In this document: one piece after another, positions 16,317 to 24,542 of the stretch | Numbering within the stretch: position 1 is the stretch's first letter | Layout of the letters: every line of letters begins with the position of its first letter | Origin: Lysobacterales bacterium | GTDB taxonomy: Bacteria; Pseudomonadota; Gammaproteobacteria; Xanthomonadales; Rhodanobacteraceae | Length of the DNA stretch: 64,000 nt | Assembly: GCA_016721015.1 (NCBI GenBank) | Contig: JADKJL010000003.1 | Coordinates: forward strand, 124,001 to 188,000 | Reading direction: 5' to 3' | Position numbers and translations under genes: made by a program | The notes under the pieces: model-generated | What the model was told of the DNA's origin: nothing | Database searches by the model: none | The model's input: the letters and a program-made list of their open reading frames with translations, nothing else

Positions 16317-17299
16317 GCGGCTCCGGCGCATCGACCGGCACGTTGCGTTCACGTGTATTGGTGATTGCCGAACGCAGGCTGCCTGCGCTGACCCGTCTGC
16401 GTGCGCTGGAATCGCTGCCTATTCGTCTGCATCGCCGACGCATTTACGTGCTGCCCAGTGCCTTCGGCGTCGGCTTCGCAATCCTGCTTGGGGTCATGCA
16501 GCTCGGCGCACTCAACTACGCGAACAATCCAGCCATGCTGTTGACCTGCCTGCTGGCGGCGGCCGCCTGGATGAGCCTGTTTGTCGGCTTTCGCAGCTTG
16601 GCGGATCTGGAGCTCGTCTCGGTCAGCGCGTCGGCGTGCCACGCCGGAGACTTGGCTCAAGTGAGTTGTCGTTTCGCCACTTCCCCGCGGGCACGTCCCA
16701 ACCTGCGCTTGCGCTGGAACGGAATCGACAGCGCATTTGCCCTTGCTGCGGATACGGCCGGGAAGCACATGGTTTCGCTGCCCACCGAACGACGCGGCTG
16801 GTTTCGCCCCGGAAGACTGCGCTTGTGGACCGACCAGCCGCTCGGCTTGTTCGTGATCTGGAGCTGGCTGAATCCGGATGTGGCCATCCTGGTCTATCCG
16901 GCAGCGGAAACGTCAGCGCCGCCGTTTCCGAAAGGCTCGCAGGGCCAGGCCGAGCGGGCGAGCGCCGCGGATGGCGATGAGTTCTCGGGCTTGCGTGACT
17001 ATCGCAGCGGCGATCCGCAACGTCGGATTGCCTGGAAAGCATCGGCCCGCCACGAATCCCTGCTCGTTCGCGAAACCGAGCGGCTGGTCGATGACGATCT
17101 CCACTTCGACCACACGGCCCTCGCCGGACTCGACGGCGAGGCGCGTATCCGCCGCCTTACCGCCTGGATCCTCGCTGCTGAAGTGGCCCGACGCAGCTAT
17201 ACGCTGGAGCTTCCCGATCAGCGTTTCGGTCCCGGTGTTGGCGATTCGCATCGACATGCCTGCCTGCGCGCACTGGCGCTGATGCCCGATGCGGCTTGA
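16313..17299 (+). CDS. DUF58 domain-containing membrane protein
   Basis: 328 residues from the ATG that overlaps the moxR stop. Two hydrophobic helices lie at about residues 50-66 and 70-90, followed by a beta-rich part and the DUF58 core motif FSGLRDYRSGDPQRRIAWKASAR at about residues 223-245. DUF58 proteins (von Willebrand A-like) pair with MoxR ATPases. The 3' end overlaps the transglutaminase gene by 11 bases. The three genes form the standard moxR-DUF58-tgpA operon. Confidence 0.9.
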   Translation: MSGSGASTGTLRSRVLVIAERRLPALTRLRALESLPIRLHRRRIYVLPSAFGVGFAILLGVMQLGALNYANNPAMLLTCLLAAAAWMSLFVGFRSLADLELVSVSASACHAGDLAQVSCRFATSPRARPNLRLRWNGIDSAFALAADTAGKHMVSLPTERRGWFRPGRLRLWTDQPLGLFVIWSWLNPDVAILVYPAAETSAPPFPKGSQGQAERASAADGDEFSGLRDYRSGDPQRRIAWKASARHESLLVRETERLVDDDLHFDHTALAGLDGEARIRRLTAWILAAEVARRSYTLELPDQRFGPGVGDSHRHACLRALALMPDAA

Positions 17300-19265
17300 C
17301 GATCGCCAATTCAACCTGGTCGCTGCGAGCGCACTGATCGCCGTTGCCGCGCACTTGCCGCGCCTGCCGTTGTGGCTTGCGGCGACCCTGGTGCTCATCG
17401 CACCGTGGCGCATGTGGAGCCGCAGGCGCACGGCCAAGCCGATTTCTGCCTGGTTGCGGGTGCCGCTGGTGATCGTCCTCGTCTCCGCGATCATTGTTTC
17501 CTACGGCAACATATTCGGCCGCGAACCGGGCAGTGCGCTGGCTTGCGGTTTGCTCATGCTCAAACTGCTGGAAAGCGAAAAGGTCCGGGATGCGCGTGCT
17601 GCACTCGGATTTGCTGCCTTCGTCATGATGAGCGCGTTGTTGTTCACCCAGACCATGGGCTTCACCGTGCTGGTCTGCCTGAGCCTGATCCTGCTGCTGG
17701 CTTCGCTCAATGCGCTGCAACCCGCGCCGATCGAGCGCCGCCATCGCCTGGCAAGCGAACTGCGCATCGGCGCGGCCCTGCTCGGACTCGGCCTGCCCTT
17801 GGCCATCGCCGCATTCGTATTCGTCCCACGCCTGAGTTCGCCCCTGTGGGGTTCGCCAGACGCGTTTGCGGACGCCCGAACCGGGCTCAGTGATCGTATG
17901 TCGCCCGGCTCGATGACCGAGCTTCTGATCGATGATTCACCCGCACTGCGCGTGCAATTCGAGGGCGAGGTGCCACCGAGTGCGGCACGCTATTTCCGCG
18001 CCCTGGTGCTTTGGGATTTCGACGGCAGCAGCTGGGTTCGCGAAGACTGGCTCTCGCCGCAGACACCGGAGTCGGTCCAGACGACAGGTGCTGAAACCCG
18101 CTACGAGATCACGCTTGAACCGACCAATCGACCCTGGCTGGTTTCACTCGATGTGCCGCTGCAGGCGCCGGAAAATACGCGCATGACTCGCGACCGCACG
18201 CTCTATGCACGGAACCGGGTCGACCAGTTGCGCCAATACCGGGTGCGTTCGGTATTGCGCTACCGGCTCGGAGCATCGATCGAGCCGCGTGAACGCGAGC
18301 GTGCGCTGCACCTGCCGGAAGGATTCAATCCGAGGACGCTCGCCCTTGCCCGCCAGTGGCGCAGCGAAAGACGAGATGACGCTGCCGTGATGAAAGCGGC
18401 TCTCGATCTGTTCGACGCACGTTTCACCTACACCTTGTCGCCACCTCTGCTCGGCCGCAATTCGGTCGACGATTTCCTGTTTGATACCCGCGCCGGATAT
18501 TGCGAGCATTTCAGTTCGGCGTTTGTCGTGCTGATGCGTTCAGCGGGCATTCCGGCCCGCGTCGTCACGGGCTACCAAGGTGGCTGGTGGAACGCGCTCG
18601 GCAACTATCTGCTGGTGCGCCAGTCCGATGCCCACGCCTGGTCGGAGGTCTGGCTGGAAGGACGCGGCTGGGTGCGTGTCGATCCGACTGCCGCGGTCAA
18701 CCCGGCCCGCATCGAAGCTGGCGCGACGGCAACCCGCTCCGGACAGGCCTGGTATTCAGGTTCCTGGCTGCTGGAAATCCGCAATCGTCTCGATGTGATC
18801 AACAACCTGTGGACACGCACCATCGTGCAGTTCAACGCACTTCGGCAAAAGAGCCTGCTGCAACCGCTTGGCATCGGCAATGCCGAGCAGCGCGATCTGC
18901 TGCTCACGCTTTCGATCATGCTGGCGACGATCCTGATCGTGGCCACGATATGGGTCATGCGCAGCGGCCGGAGCCAGGGCGGCGATAGCCTGGATGCCGC
19001 CTGGCGCACGTTGCGTCGACGCCTGGCAAATCGTGGACTGCCTGAACGCGCCGATGAGGGGCCGCTGGATTACCTCAAGCGAATCAAGCAAAGCTGGCGG
19101 GCCGATCCGGTTCTGCCGGTGCTGGAGGAACTGGTGCAGCGTTACGTCGAGTTGCGCTACTCGCGTGGCTCAGTCGAAGTCGCCGACATTCAGGCATTCG
19201 CGCGCAGAATCAGGGAATTCGAACCGCCACGTGCGGTCAAAACAAATCGCAATCGCGCGACGTAA
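17289..19265 (+). CDS. tgpA: TgpA-type membrane transglutaminase-like protein
   Basis: 658 residues. The N-terminal third carries several membrane helices (to about residue 180), then a periplasmic transglutaminase-core domain with the triad C405 (AGYCEHFSSAF), H449 (SDAHAWSEVW) and D465 (WVRVDPT), then one helix at about residue 545-560 and a cytoplasmic DUF4129-like tail. Pseudomonas TgpA is the model; it is essential there and thought to act on the cell envelope. The overlap with the DUF58 gene indicates coupled translation. Confidence 0.92.
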   Translation: MRLDDRQFNLVAASALIAVAAHLPRLPLWLAATLVLIAPWRMWSRRRTAKPISAWLRVPLVIVLVSAIIVSYGNIFGREPGSALACGLLMLKLLESEKVRDARAALGFAAFVMMSALLFTQTMGFTVLVCLSLILLLASLNALQPAPIERRHRLASELRIGAALLGLGLPLAIAAFVFVPRLSSPLWGSPDAFADARTGLSDRMSPGSMTELLIDDSPALRVQFEGEVPPSAARYFRALVLWDFDGSSWVREDWLSPQTPESVQTTGAETRYEITLEPTNRPWLVSLDVPLQAPENTRMTRDRTLYARNRVDQLRQYRVRSVLRYRLGASIEPRERERALHLPEGFNPRTLALARQWRSERRDDAAVMKAALDLFDARFTYTLSPPLLGRNSVDDFLFDTRAGYCEHFSSAFVVLMRSAGIPARVVTGYQGGWWNALGNYLLVRQSDAHAWSEVWLEGRGWVRVDPTAAVNPARIEAGATATRSGQAWYSGSWLLEIRNRLDVINNLWTRTIVQFNALRQKSLLQPLGIGNAEQRDLLLTLSIMLATILIVATIWVMRSGRSQGGDSLDAAWRTLRRRLANRGLPERADEGPLDYLKRIKQSWRADPVLPVLEELVQRYVELRYSRGSVEVADIQAFARRIREFEPPRAVKTNRNRAT

Positions 19266-19309
19266 CGGCTGTGTCGTCCGTCATGCATGTATCAATCGAG
19301 GAGCGTCAG

Positions 19310-19882
19310 ATGCGCAAGTCCATCGTCCTGATTCCCGTGTTGGCTTCACTCGCGGCCTGTGCGACCGCGCCGGTGCCCCTGAAGGGCGAATTTTCAACCC
19401 TGCTGCCGTCGGCGGCGATCGCCGCCAACCACACCGGTGAACGGATACGCTGGGGCGGAGAAATCATCAAGGTTTCGCCAAGTGAAAATGAAACCTGTTT
19501 TGAAATCCTTTCGCGCGAGCTGGATGCCTCCGCGAGGCCGCGCAAGCGGGACAACAGCGATGGACGTTTCATCGCGTGTCGAGCCGGCTTCTATGATCCC
19601 GAGGTCTTCACCAAGGGCCGCGAGTTGACCGTGGTTGGCAACATCAGTGGCACCGAAGCTGGCCGCGTCGGCCAGTTCGATTACACCTACCCGAAGGTCG
19701 TCGCCGAAGCCGTTTATCTGTGGCCGCCGCGTCCGCTTGTCGTCGAACAACGCAATGCCTGGCCGTACGACCCGTTCTGGGGCCCGGGTTTCGGCCCCTG
19801 GTGGGGTGGTGGTTATTGGGGGCCGCCGCCGGTTGTGATCATCCGACCGAATCCGCCACCGAGTGGCGGCGAAAAACGCTGA
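19310..19882 (+). CDS. Slp-family outer membrane lipoprotein
   Basis: 190 residues from the ATG at 19310, preceded by an AGGAG motif; an upstream ATG at 19271 is less likely because the lipoprotein signal starts at MRKSIVLIP. The lipobox is LAAC with C17. The following part (LPSAAIAANHTGERIRWGGE) resembles the starvation-inducible Slp/YeaY lipoproteins. The C-terminus is unusually rich in Trp, Pro and Gly (WPYDPFWGPGFGPWWGGGYW), a low-complexity tail. Function of the family is unknown. Confidence 0.82.
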   Translation: MRKSIVLIPVLASLAACATAPVPLKGEFSTLLPSAAIAANHTGERIRWGGEIIKVSPSENETCFEILSRELDASARPRKRDNSDGRFIACRAGFYDPEVFTKGRELTVVGNISGTEAGRVGQFDYTYPKVVAEAVYLWPPRPLVVEQRNAWPYDPFWGPGFGPWWGGGYWGPPPVVIIRPNPPPSGGEKR

Positions 19883-19891
19883 GAGTTCCGC

Positions 19892-20236
19892 TCAGCCAGG
19901 CGGCCAGGTCAGGCGACGCCCGGCCAGCAAGTGCAAATGCAGGTGATAGACCGACTGGCCACCGTCCTCGTTGCAGTTGATCACGCAGCGATAACCTTTT
20001 TCGGCGAAACCCTCGGCCTTGGCATAGGCGGTGGCAGCGAGGACGAGCTTGCCGATCAGCAATGCATCGGAATCGCCGAGGTCGTTCAACGTCGCGATGG
20101 GTTTGCGCGGAATGAACAGGACATGGGTCGGCGCCTGCCCGTTGATGTCGCGAAACGCAACCAGATCTTCGTCCTCGTAAACGATGTCGGCCGGAATCTC
20201 GCGACGGATGATCTTCGAAAAAATGGTGTCGCCCAC
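19892..20236 (-). CDS. hinT: HIT-family purine nucleoside phosphoramidase (HinT-like)
   Basis: About 114 residues. The HIT triad is in SVYHLHLHLLAG near the C-terminus, and the N-terminal IFSKIIRREIPADIVYED is nearly the same as in E. coli HinT. A GTG at 20236 has an AGGAG motif 7 bases upstream and is preferred to the GTG at 20251, which would overlap the recR stop. It hydrolyses AMP-lysine and related phosphoramidates. It is downstream of recR and convergent with the lipoprotein gene. Confidence 0.9.
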   Translation of the reverse strand: MGDTIFSKIIRREIPADIVYEDEDLVAFRDINGQAPTHVLFIPRKPIATLNDLGDSDALLIGKLVLAATAYAKAEGFAEKGYRCVINCNEDGGQSVYHLHLHLLAGRRLTWPPG

Positions 20237-20247
20237 GTCCTTCTCCT

Positions 20248-20847
20248 TCACAACGATTGACGACCGCCGAAGGCATGCGCAAGCGTGCCGCGGTCGATGA
20301 ATTCAAGCTCGCCGCCGAGCGGCACGCCATGTGCGAGCCGAGTGGCCTTGACCTCGGCAGCCTTGGCCAGTTGCGAGAGCATGTGTGCGGTGGCCTCGCC
20401 CTCGACGGTCGGATTGGTCGCCACGATCATCTCTTCGATCTCGCCTTCGCCAAGTCTTGCGGCGAGCAGGTCGAGTCCGAGTTCTTTCGGTCCGAGTCCA
20501 TCCATCGGCGAGAGGCGGCCAAGCAAAACGAAATAATGGCCGCGATAGCCGGTTGCAGTTTCAATCGCAAGCTGGTCGACCGGAGTCTCGACGATGCACA
20601 GCAGATGCTTGTCGCGCGATGAATTCGCGCACAGGGAACAGATCTCCTGCTCGCTGAAGCCGCGACAGCGCCGACAGTTTCCGACCTTTTCGATTGCCAG
20701 CATCAGGCGCTCGGCCAGACGCCGCGCACCGGCGCGATCGCGCTCAAGCACATGAAACGCCATGCGTTGGGCAGTCTTCGCGCCGACTCCGGGCAGGCAG
20801 CGCAGCGCTTCGATGAGATCGCTCAGCAGGGGCGAGCCGGTACTCAA
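20248..20847 (-). CDS. recR: Recombination protein RecR
   Basis: 199 residues, normal length. The helix-hairpin-helix segment LPGVGAKTAQRMAFH is at the N-terminus, then the zinc finger (CRRCRGFSEQEICSLC), then the Toprim domain (LCIVETPVDQLAIE) and the C-terminal Walker B-like region. RecR works with RecF and RecO in gap repair. It follows ybaB with a 4-base overlap, the conserved dnaX-ybaB-recR order. Confidence 0.96.
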   Translation of the reverse strand: MSTGSPLLSDLIEALRCLPGVGAKTAQRMAFHVLERDRAGARRLAERLMLAIEKVGNCRRCRGFSEQEICSLCANSSRDKHLLCIVETPVDQLAIETATGYRGHYFVLLGRLSPMDGLGPKELGLDLLAARLGEGEIEEMIVATNPTVEGEATAHMLSQLAKAAEVKATRLAHGVPLGGELEFIDRGTLAHAFGGRQSL

Positions 20848-21167
20848 AACGGAAGCTTGAATCCGGGCGGCAGGTTCATTCCCGCGGCCATGCCACTCAT
20901 GCGTTCCTGGCTCATTGCGGCAACCTTGTTGACCGCATCATTGAATGCGGCGGCAACCAGATCCTCGGCCATTTCCGGATCATCAGCGAACAGCTTGCGG
21001 TCGATGGTGACCCGGCGCACTTCATGCCGCCCGCTCATGATCACGCTGACTACACCACCGCCTGATTGACCTGTGACTTCCTGCTGCGCGAGTTCTTCCT
21101 GCGCCTTCTGCATGTCTTCCTGCATGCGCTGGGCTTTTTGCATCAAACCGGCCAAGGGACCTTTCAT
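20844..21167 (-). CDS. ybaB: YbaB/EbfC family nucleoid-associated protein
   Basis: 107 residues from the ATG at 21167, starting MKGPLAGLMQKAQRMQEDMQ. The coiled N-terminal helix, the SVIMSGRHEVRRVTID strand pair and the Met/Gly-rich C-terminus (MSGMAAGMNLPPGF) are typical. It binds DNA as a tweezer-like dimer. It begins one base after the dnaX stop. Confidence 0.95.
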   Translation of the reverse strand: MKGPLAGLMQKAQRMQEDMQKAQEELAQQEVTGQSGGGVVSVIMSGRHEVRRVTIDRKLFADDPEMAEDLVAAAFNDAVNKVAAMSQERMSGMAAGMNLPPGFKLPF

Positions 21168-21168
21168 T

Positions 21169-22812
21169 TCAATTCTCCAGTGGGCGCACGGAATCGGAGA
21201 TAAGGCGTGCACCGAAGGTTTCAATCAGGGATTGCACGGCCGGATCGGATTGCAGGCCGGCTTGTGCCTCTTGCTGGCGCGATGCACTGGCCCGGGCGCG
21301 AGCATCCGCCGGGCTTTCAATCGTATCTGAAACGGTCTCGATCCTGATCCGGATCGCACGGCCGAGCACTTCGCCAAGTCGCTTGCCGAGCAACTCGACC
21401 AGGGCCGGCGCGACGAAATGCTCATGCGCGGATTTCACGCCGAGCCGCAACAGGTTGCTTTCGACGCCGAGCAGAACCGAGTGCAAGGCCAACTGGCCGA
21501 CCGGCCCACCCAGTTCCGCGCGATCGAGCAGCCCCTGCCAGTTGCCAATCACGAGCGGCCCGGTCGCTGCAAGAGGTTCGGCCACTTTGTCGACAATCGC
21601 ATTTGCGGCGGCTCCGTCGACGCTGCGTGGTTGTGTCGCCGCCGTGGGTGGCGTTGGCACGTTCGGCGCTGCTGTACGTGCAGCGGGGGTGCGCGAAGCC
21701 GCGACGGGAGCGGCCCGCGGCGAACCACCGGTTCCGGCATTCGGCGCAAAGGCGAGCATGCGCAACAAGGTCATTTCGAAGCCGACCCGTGCTGTCGGCG
21801 CCAGCGGCAGGTCACGACGCGCGGTGACCGCAATCTGGTAGTAAAGCTGCACTTCACGAGGATGGATCCGCGCCGCCAGTTCGGCGAGGCCGGCATCTTC
21901 TGCATGCGCGGCGTCATCGAGCAACTGTCGAAGCTGGATCCGGTGCAGCAGACCAGCCAGTTCATCGAGCACCTGGGCGAAATCCGGGGCGAACTCGGCG
22001 ATGCGCTCGATCTCGGCCAGCAACTGCGAGGCGTCGTTCGCTGCCACAGCTTCTAGCAGGGTTCTGACCTTCGCTCGCTCAACCGTGCCGAGCATCGAAT
22101 GCACGTCTGCCGCGGCAAGGCTGCCGCCTCCATGCGCAATCGCCTGATCAAGCAGGGACAAGCCATCCCGCAGCGAGCCATCGGCTGCTCTCGACAACAC
22201 TTCGATCGCCTCCTCGTCGAAGCTGACCGCTTCGGCACCGAGGATGTGGCGCATCTGGCCGACAATCTGCTCAGGCGTCAGACGCTTGAGGTTGAACTTG
22301 ATGCAACGCGACAACACGGTGATCGGCAGTTTCTGCGGATCCGTCGTCGCAAGCAGAAATTTCACATGCGCAGGCGGTTCCTCAAGCGTCTTCAGCAGCG
22401 CGTTGAACGCCGCCTTCGAAAGCATGTGCACTTCGTCAATCAGATACACCTTGTGGCGACCGCGGGCCGGCGTGTACTGCGCGTTGTCAATCAAGTCGCG
22501 CACGTTGTCGATGCCGGTATTGCTGGCGGCATCGATTTCGAGCAGGTCGACAAAGCGGCCTTGATCGATCTCGGTGCAGATGCTGCACACGCCGCAAGGC
22601 TGGGAGGTCGGCCCCTTCTCGCAATTCAGTGACTTGGCGAAGATGCGTGCAATCGTGGTCTTGCCGACGCCACGAGTTCCGGTGAACAGAAAGGCATGAT
22701 GGATGCGGCCACCGTCCAATGCATGCGAAAGCGCGCGCACCACATGTTCCTGCCCGACCAGTTCGGAGAACTGCCTGGGACGCCATTTGCGCGCAAGGAC
22801 CTGATAGGACAT
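21169..22812 (-). CDS. dnaX: DNA polymerase III subunit gamma/tau
   Basis: 547 residues from the ATG at 22812 (MSYQVLARKWRP). The P-loop GTRGVGKT is at residues 45-52, the zinc cysteines are C64, C73, C76 and C79, and the sensor segment LLATTDPQKLP is intact. A linker rich in Ala, Pro and Thr at about residues 365-410 precedes a C-terminal domain that is shorter than in E. coli tau (643 residues). No clear A-rich slippery site for a gamma product was noticed. The product is the motor of the clamp loader, of which HolB (4311-5279) is another part. Confidence 0.95.
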   Translation of the reverse strand: MSYQVLARKWRPRQFSELVGQEHVVRALSHALDGGRIHHAFLFTGTRGVGKTTIARIFAKSLNCEKGPTSQPCGVCSICTEIDQGRFVDLLEIDAASNTGIDNVRDLIDNAQYTPARGRHKVYLIDEVHMLSKAAFNALLKTLEEPPAHVKFLLATTDPQKLPITVLSRCIKFNLKRLTPEQIVGQMRHILGAEAVSFDEEAIEVLSRAADGSLRDGLSLLDQAIAHGGGSLAAADVHSMLGTVERAKVRTLLEAVAANDASQLLAEIERIAEFAPDFAQVLDELAGLLHRIQLRQLLDDAAHAEDAGLAELAARIHPREVQLYYQIAVTARRDLPLAPTARVGFEMTLLRMLAFAPNAGTGGSPRAAPVAASRTPAARTAAPNVPTPPTAATQPRSVDGAAANAIVDKVAEPLAATGPLVIGNWQGLLDRAELGGPVGQLALHSVLLGVESNLLRLGVKSAHEHFVAPALVELLGKRLGEVLGRAIRIRIETVSDTIESPADARARASASRQQEAQAGLQSDPAVQSLIETFGARLISDSVRPLEN

Positions 22813-22962
22813 CGTGAATTCCGGAAAGCAATCACGCGATTGTGCCAACTTATCGGCGGGCTGACCAAACCTGCGTGGTTTCGCTTGTCTGAGGCCGGCA
22901 TGCCTAGTATCCTCCGCCGCCCGTCGAGCCGTGCATCATGGACGCATGGTTGGCGGGTTGCT

Positions 22963-23054
22963 GGAGAGGTGTCCGAGTGGTTGAAGGAGCACGCCTGGAA
23001 AGTGTGTAAGCGGCTTAACCCGCTTCGCGGGTTCGAATCCCGCTCTCTCCGCCA
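22963..23054 (+). tRNA. tRNA-Ser (anticodon GGA)
   Basis: The acceptor strands GGAGAGG and TCTCTCC pair over 7 bp, with discriminator G and an encoded CCA. The anticodon GGA is at 22997-22999 in the loop CTGGAAA. The variable arm is long (CGGCTTAACCCGCTTCG region), as in all tRNA-Ser, and the T arm has GGTTCGAATCC. It reads UCC and UCU codons. It lies between divergent dnaX and ffs. Confidence 0.97.
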
Positions 23055-23148
23055 GTTTTGGTTCAGGTGCAAGATTTGAATTTCCGCTTCGATCTCGATC
23101 TTGCGGATGAGCGGGATGCGAACCCGCTAGAAACAAACGCCCGTCTTA

Positions 23149-23260
23149 TGGTGGCCTCGTCGGTCCCCTCGCGACGATAGCTTGTGAACTCCGCCAGGTC
23201 CGGAAGGAAGCAACGGCAGCAAGTGACTCGGGTGCCGGGGTGTGACTGGCGAGGCTGCCA
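23149..23260 (+). ncRNA. ffs: 4.5S RNA, signal recognition particle RNA
   Basis: The invariant SRP domain-IV core, CCAGGTCCGGAAGGAAGCA, starts at 23194, and the second strand GGGTGCCGGGGTGT follows. The outer stem pairs 23149-23164 with 23245-23260 over 16 bp, allowing G-U pairs, so this copy is complete and about 112 nt. It forms the RNA scaffold for Ffh. Placement next to tRNA-Ser and dnaX is common in this order. Its 3' half is repeated five more times downstream. Confidence 0.95.
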
Positions 23261-23320
23261 CTCTCATCAAACTTCTGAAGCAGATCACGGCAAGCAGCCG
23301 TCCGTGGAGCTGTTCCCGGC

Positions 23321-23376
23321 CCGGCCATCCATGGCCGGTCGCTCGGCACCGCATGCGTTGTCCGACGACAACGCAT
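23321..23376 (+). repeat. Paired hairpins of the array, first occurrence
   Basis: CCGGCCA-TCCA-TGGCCGG (23321-23338) and ATGCGTTGTC-CGAC-GACAACGCAT (23353-23376) are two perfect stems with four-base loops. The pair recurs before every later core. Across copies the first loop changes between TCCA and TCCG while its stem is unchanged; one copy (before 23593) has a mismatch in the second stem. Confidence 0.85.
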
Positions 23377-23395
23377 AAGCGCGGCACTTCGCCCC

Positions 23396-23464
23396 CCAGG
23401 TCCGGAAGGAAGCAACGGCAGCAAGTGACTCGGGTGCCGGAGTGTCGCTGGCGGAGCTGCCACC
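23396..23464 (+). ncRNA. ffs-derived copy 2 (3' half of SRP RNA)
   Basis: The 69 bases match ffs 23194-23262 with a few changes (GGAGTGT for GGGGTGT, CGCTGGCGGAG for GACTGGCGAGG). The ffs 5' strand is replaced by GCGGCACTTCGCCC, so the 16-bp outer stem cannot form. Whether it is transcribed is unknown; it may be read through from ffs. Confidence 0.7.
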
Positions 23465-23592
23465 TTCGAATCAAAAGCAAATTGCCGCAAGCAGCCGTCC
23501 GTGGAGCTGTTCCCGGCCCGGCCATCCGTGGCCGGTCGCTCGGCACCGCATGCGTTGTCCGACGACCACGCATAAGCGCGGCACCTCGCCCC

Positions 23593-23661
23593 CCAGGTCC
23601 GGAAGGAAGCAACGGCAGCAAGGGACTCGGGTGCCGGGGTGTCGCTGGCGGAGCTGCCACC
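23593..23661 (+). ncRNA. ffs-derived copy 3
   Basis: Same segment as copy 2, with one change in the asymmetric part (AGGGACTCGG instead of AGTGACTCGG) and the GGGGTGT of the parent ffs. It opens the first 277-base unit. Confidence 0.7.
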
Positions 23662-23721
23662 CTTGCTCGAAATCGCAATTCATGCGCACTTGCGCGGGTG
23701 TTTCGCATGAGTGGCACTTTC

Positions 23722-23746
23722 GTGGGAGCGACTTCAGTCGCGATGC
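23722..23746 (+). repeat. REP-type element in the array, copy 1
   Basis: The sequence gtgggagcgacttcagtcgcgatgc contains the stem GCGACT/AGTCGC. The element recurs at 23999-24023 and 24276-24300, once per 277-base unit. It is of the same kind as the copies at 27336-27437. Confidence 0.8.
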
Positions 23747-23869
23747 GTTCCAAGCAGATCATGGCAAGCAGCCATCCGTGGAGCTGTTTCCGGCCCGGCC
23801 ATCCGTGGCCGGTCGCTCGGCACCGCATGCGTTGTCCGACGACAACGCATTAGCGCGGCACCTCGCCCG

Positions 23870-23938
23870 CCAGGTCCGGAAGGAAGCAACGGCAGCAAGT
23901 GACTCGGGTGCCGGAGCGTCGCTGGCGGAGCTGCCACC
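23870..23938 (+). ncRNA. ffs-derived copy 4
   Basis: Same 69-base segment, with GGAGCGT in place of GGGGTGT. The bases just before the core are CCTCGCCCG, so CCGCCAG can pair with the downstream CTGGCGG. It opens the second 277-base unit. Confidence 0.7.
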
Positions 23939-23998
23939 CTTGCTCAAAATCGCAATTCATGCGCACTTGCGCGGGTGTTTCGCATGAGTGGCACTTTC

Positions 23999-24023
23999 GT
24001 GGGAGCGACTTCAGTCGCGATGC
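23999..24023 (+). repeat. REP-type element in the array, copy 2
   Basis: Identical to the element at 23722-23746, 277 bases later. Confidence 0.8.
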
Positions 24024-24146
24024 GTTCCAAGCACATCATGGCAAGCAGCCATCCGTGGAGCTGTTTCCGGCCCGGCCATCCATGGCCGGTCGCTCGGCAC
24101 CGCATGCGTTGTCCGACGACAACGCATAAGCGCGGCACCTCGCCCG

Positions 24147-24215
24147 CCAGGTCCGGAAGGAAGCAACGGCAGCAAGTGACTCGGGTGCCGGAGTATCGCT
24201 GGCGGAGCTGCCACC
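24147..24215 (+). ncRNA. ffs-derived copy 5
   Basis: Same 69-base segment, with GGAGTAT in place of GGGGTGT. It opens the third 277-base unit, which is nearly identical to the second. Confidence 0.7.
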
Positions 24216-24275
24216 CTTGCTCAAAATCGCAATTCATGCGCACTTGCGCAGGTGTTTCGCATGAGTGGCACTTTC

Positions 24276-24300
24276 GTGGGAGCGACTTCAGTCGCGATGC
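24276..24300 (+). repeat. REP-type element in the array, copy 3
   Basis: Identical to the element at 23722-23746, 554 bases later. Confidence 0.8.
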
Positions 24301-24423
24301 GTTCCAAGCACATCATGGCAAGCAGCCATCCGTGGAGCTGTTTCCGGCCCGGCCATCCATGGCCGGTCGCTCGGCACCGCATGCGTTGTCCGACGACAAC
24401 GCATAAGCGCGGCACCTCGCCCG

Positions 24424-24454
24424 CCAGGTCCGGAAGGAAGCAACGGCTGCAAGT
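24424..24454 (+). repeat. ffs-derived copy 6, truncated
   Basis: The core is intact up to GGAAGCAACGGCTGCAAGT, with one substitution, then the similarity ends abruptly. This is the right border of the array, 89 bases before the stop codon of the GH5 gene. Confidence 0.75.
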
Positions 24455-24542
24455 CAAACGACCGGCGTTGGCGCTTGACGCTACCCCGTGCCAAAAGTTC
24501 GAGCAGTTTCGCCGCCCGATTCGACGTGACCCACGCCCGATC

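Larger units (their letters stand above)
23194..24454 (+). repeat. Tandem array derived from the 3' half of ffs plus flanking hairpins (six cores)
   Basis: The SRP core begins at 23194 (inside ffs), 23396, 23593, 23870, 24147 and 24424. The steps are 202, 197, 277, 277 and 277 bases. Each unit holds the 69-base ffs 3' half, then two strong hairpins, then the next core. The three 277-base units differ from each other at only a handful of positions. The longer units carry an extra insert of about 77 bases that contains a REP-type hairpin. Reading frames across the array are by-products of the repeats and are not annotated as genes. Confidence 0.93.

Noticed and set aside
21169..22812. Programmed frameshift in dnaX
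   Set aside because: No clear A-rich slippery heptamer followed by a hairpin was noticed, so only one product is annotated.
23194..24454. CRISPR-like array
   Set aside because: The repeated part is long and the so-called spacers are also repeats; no cas genes are near.
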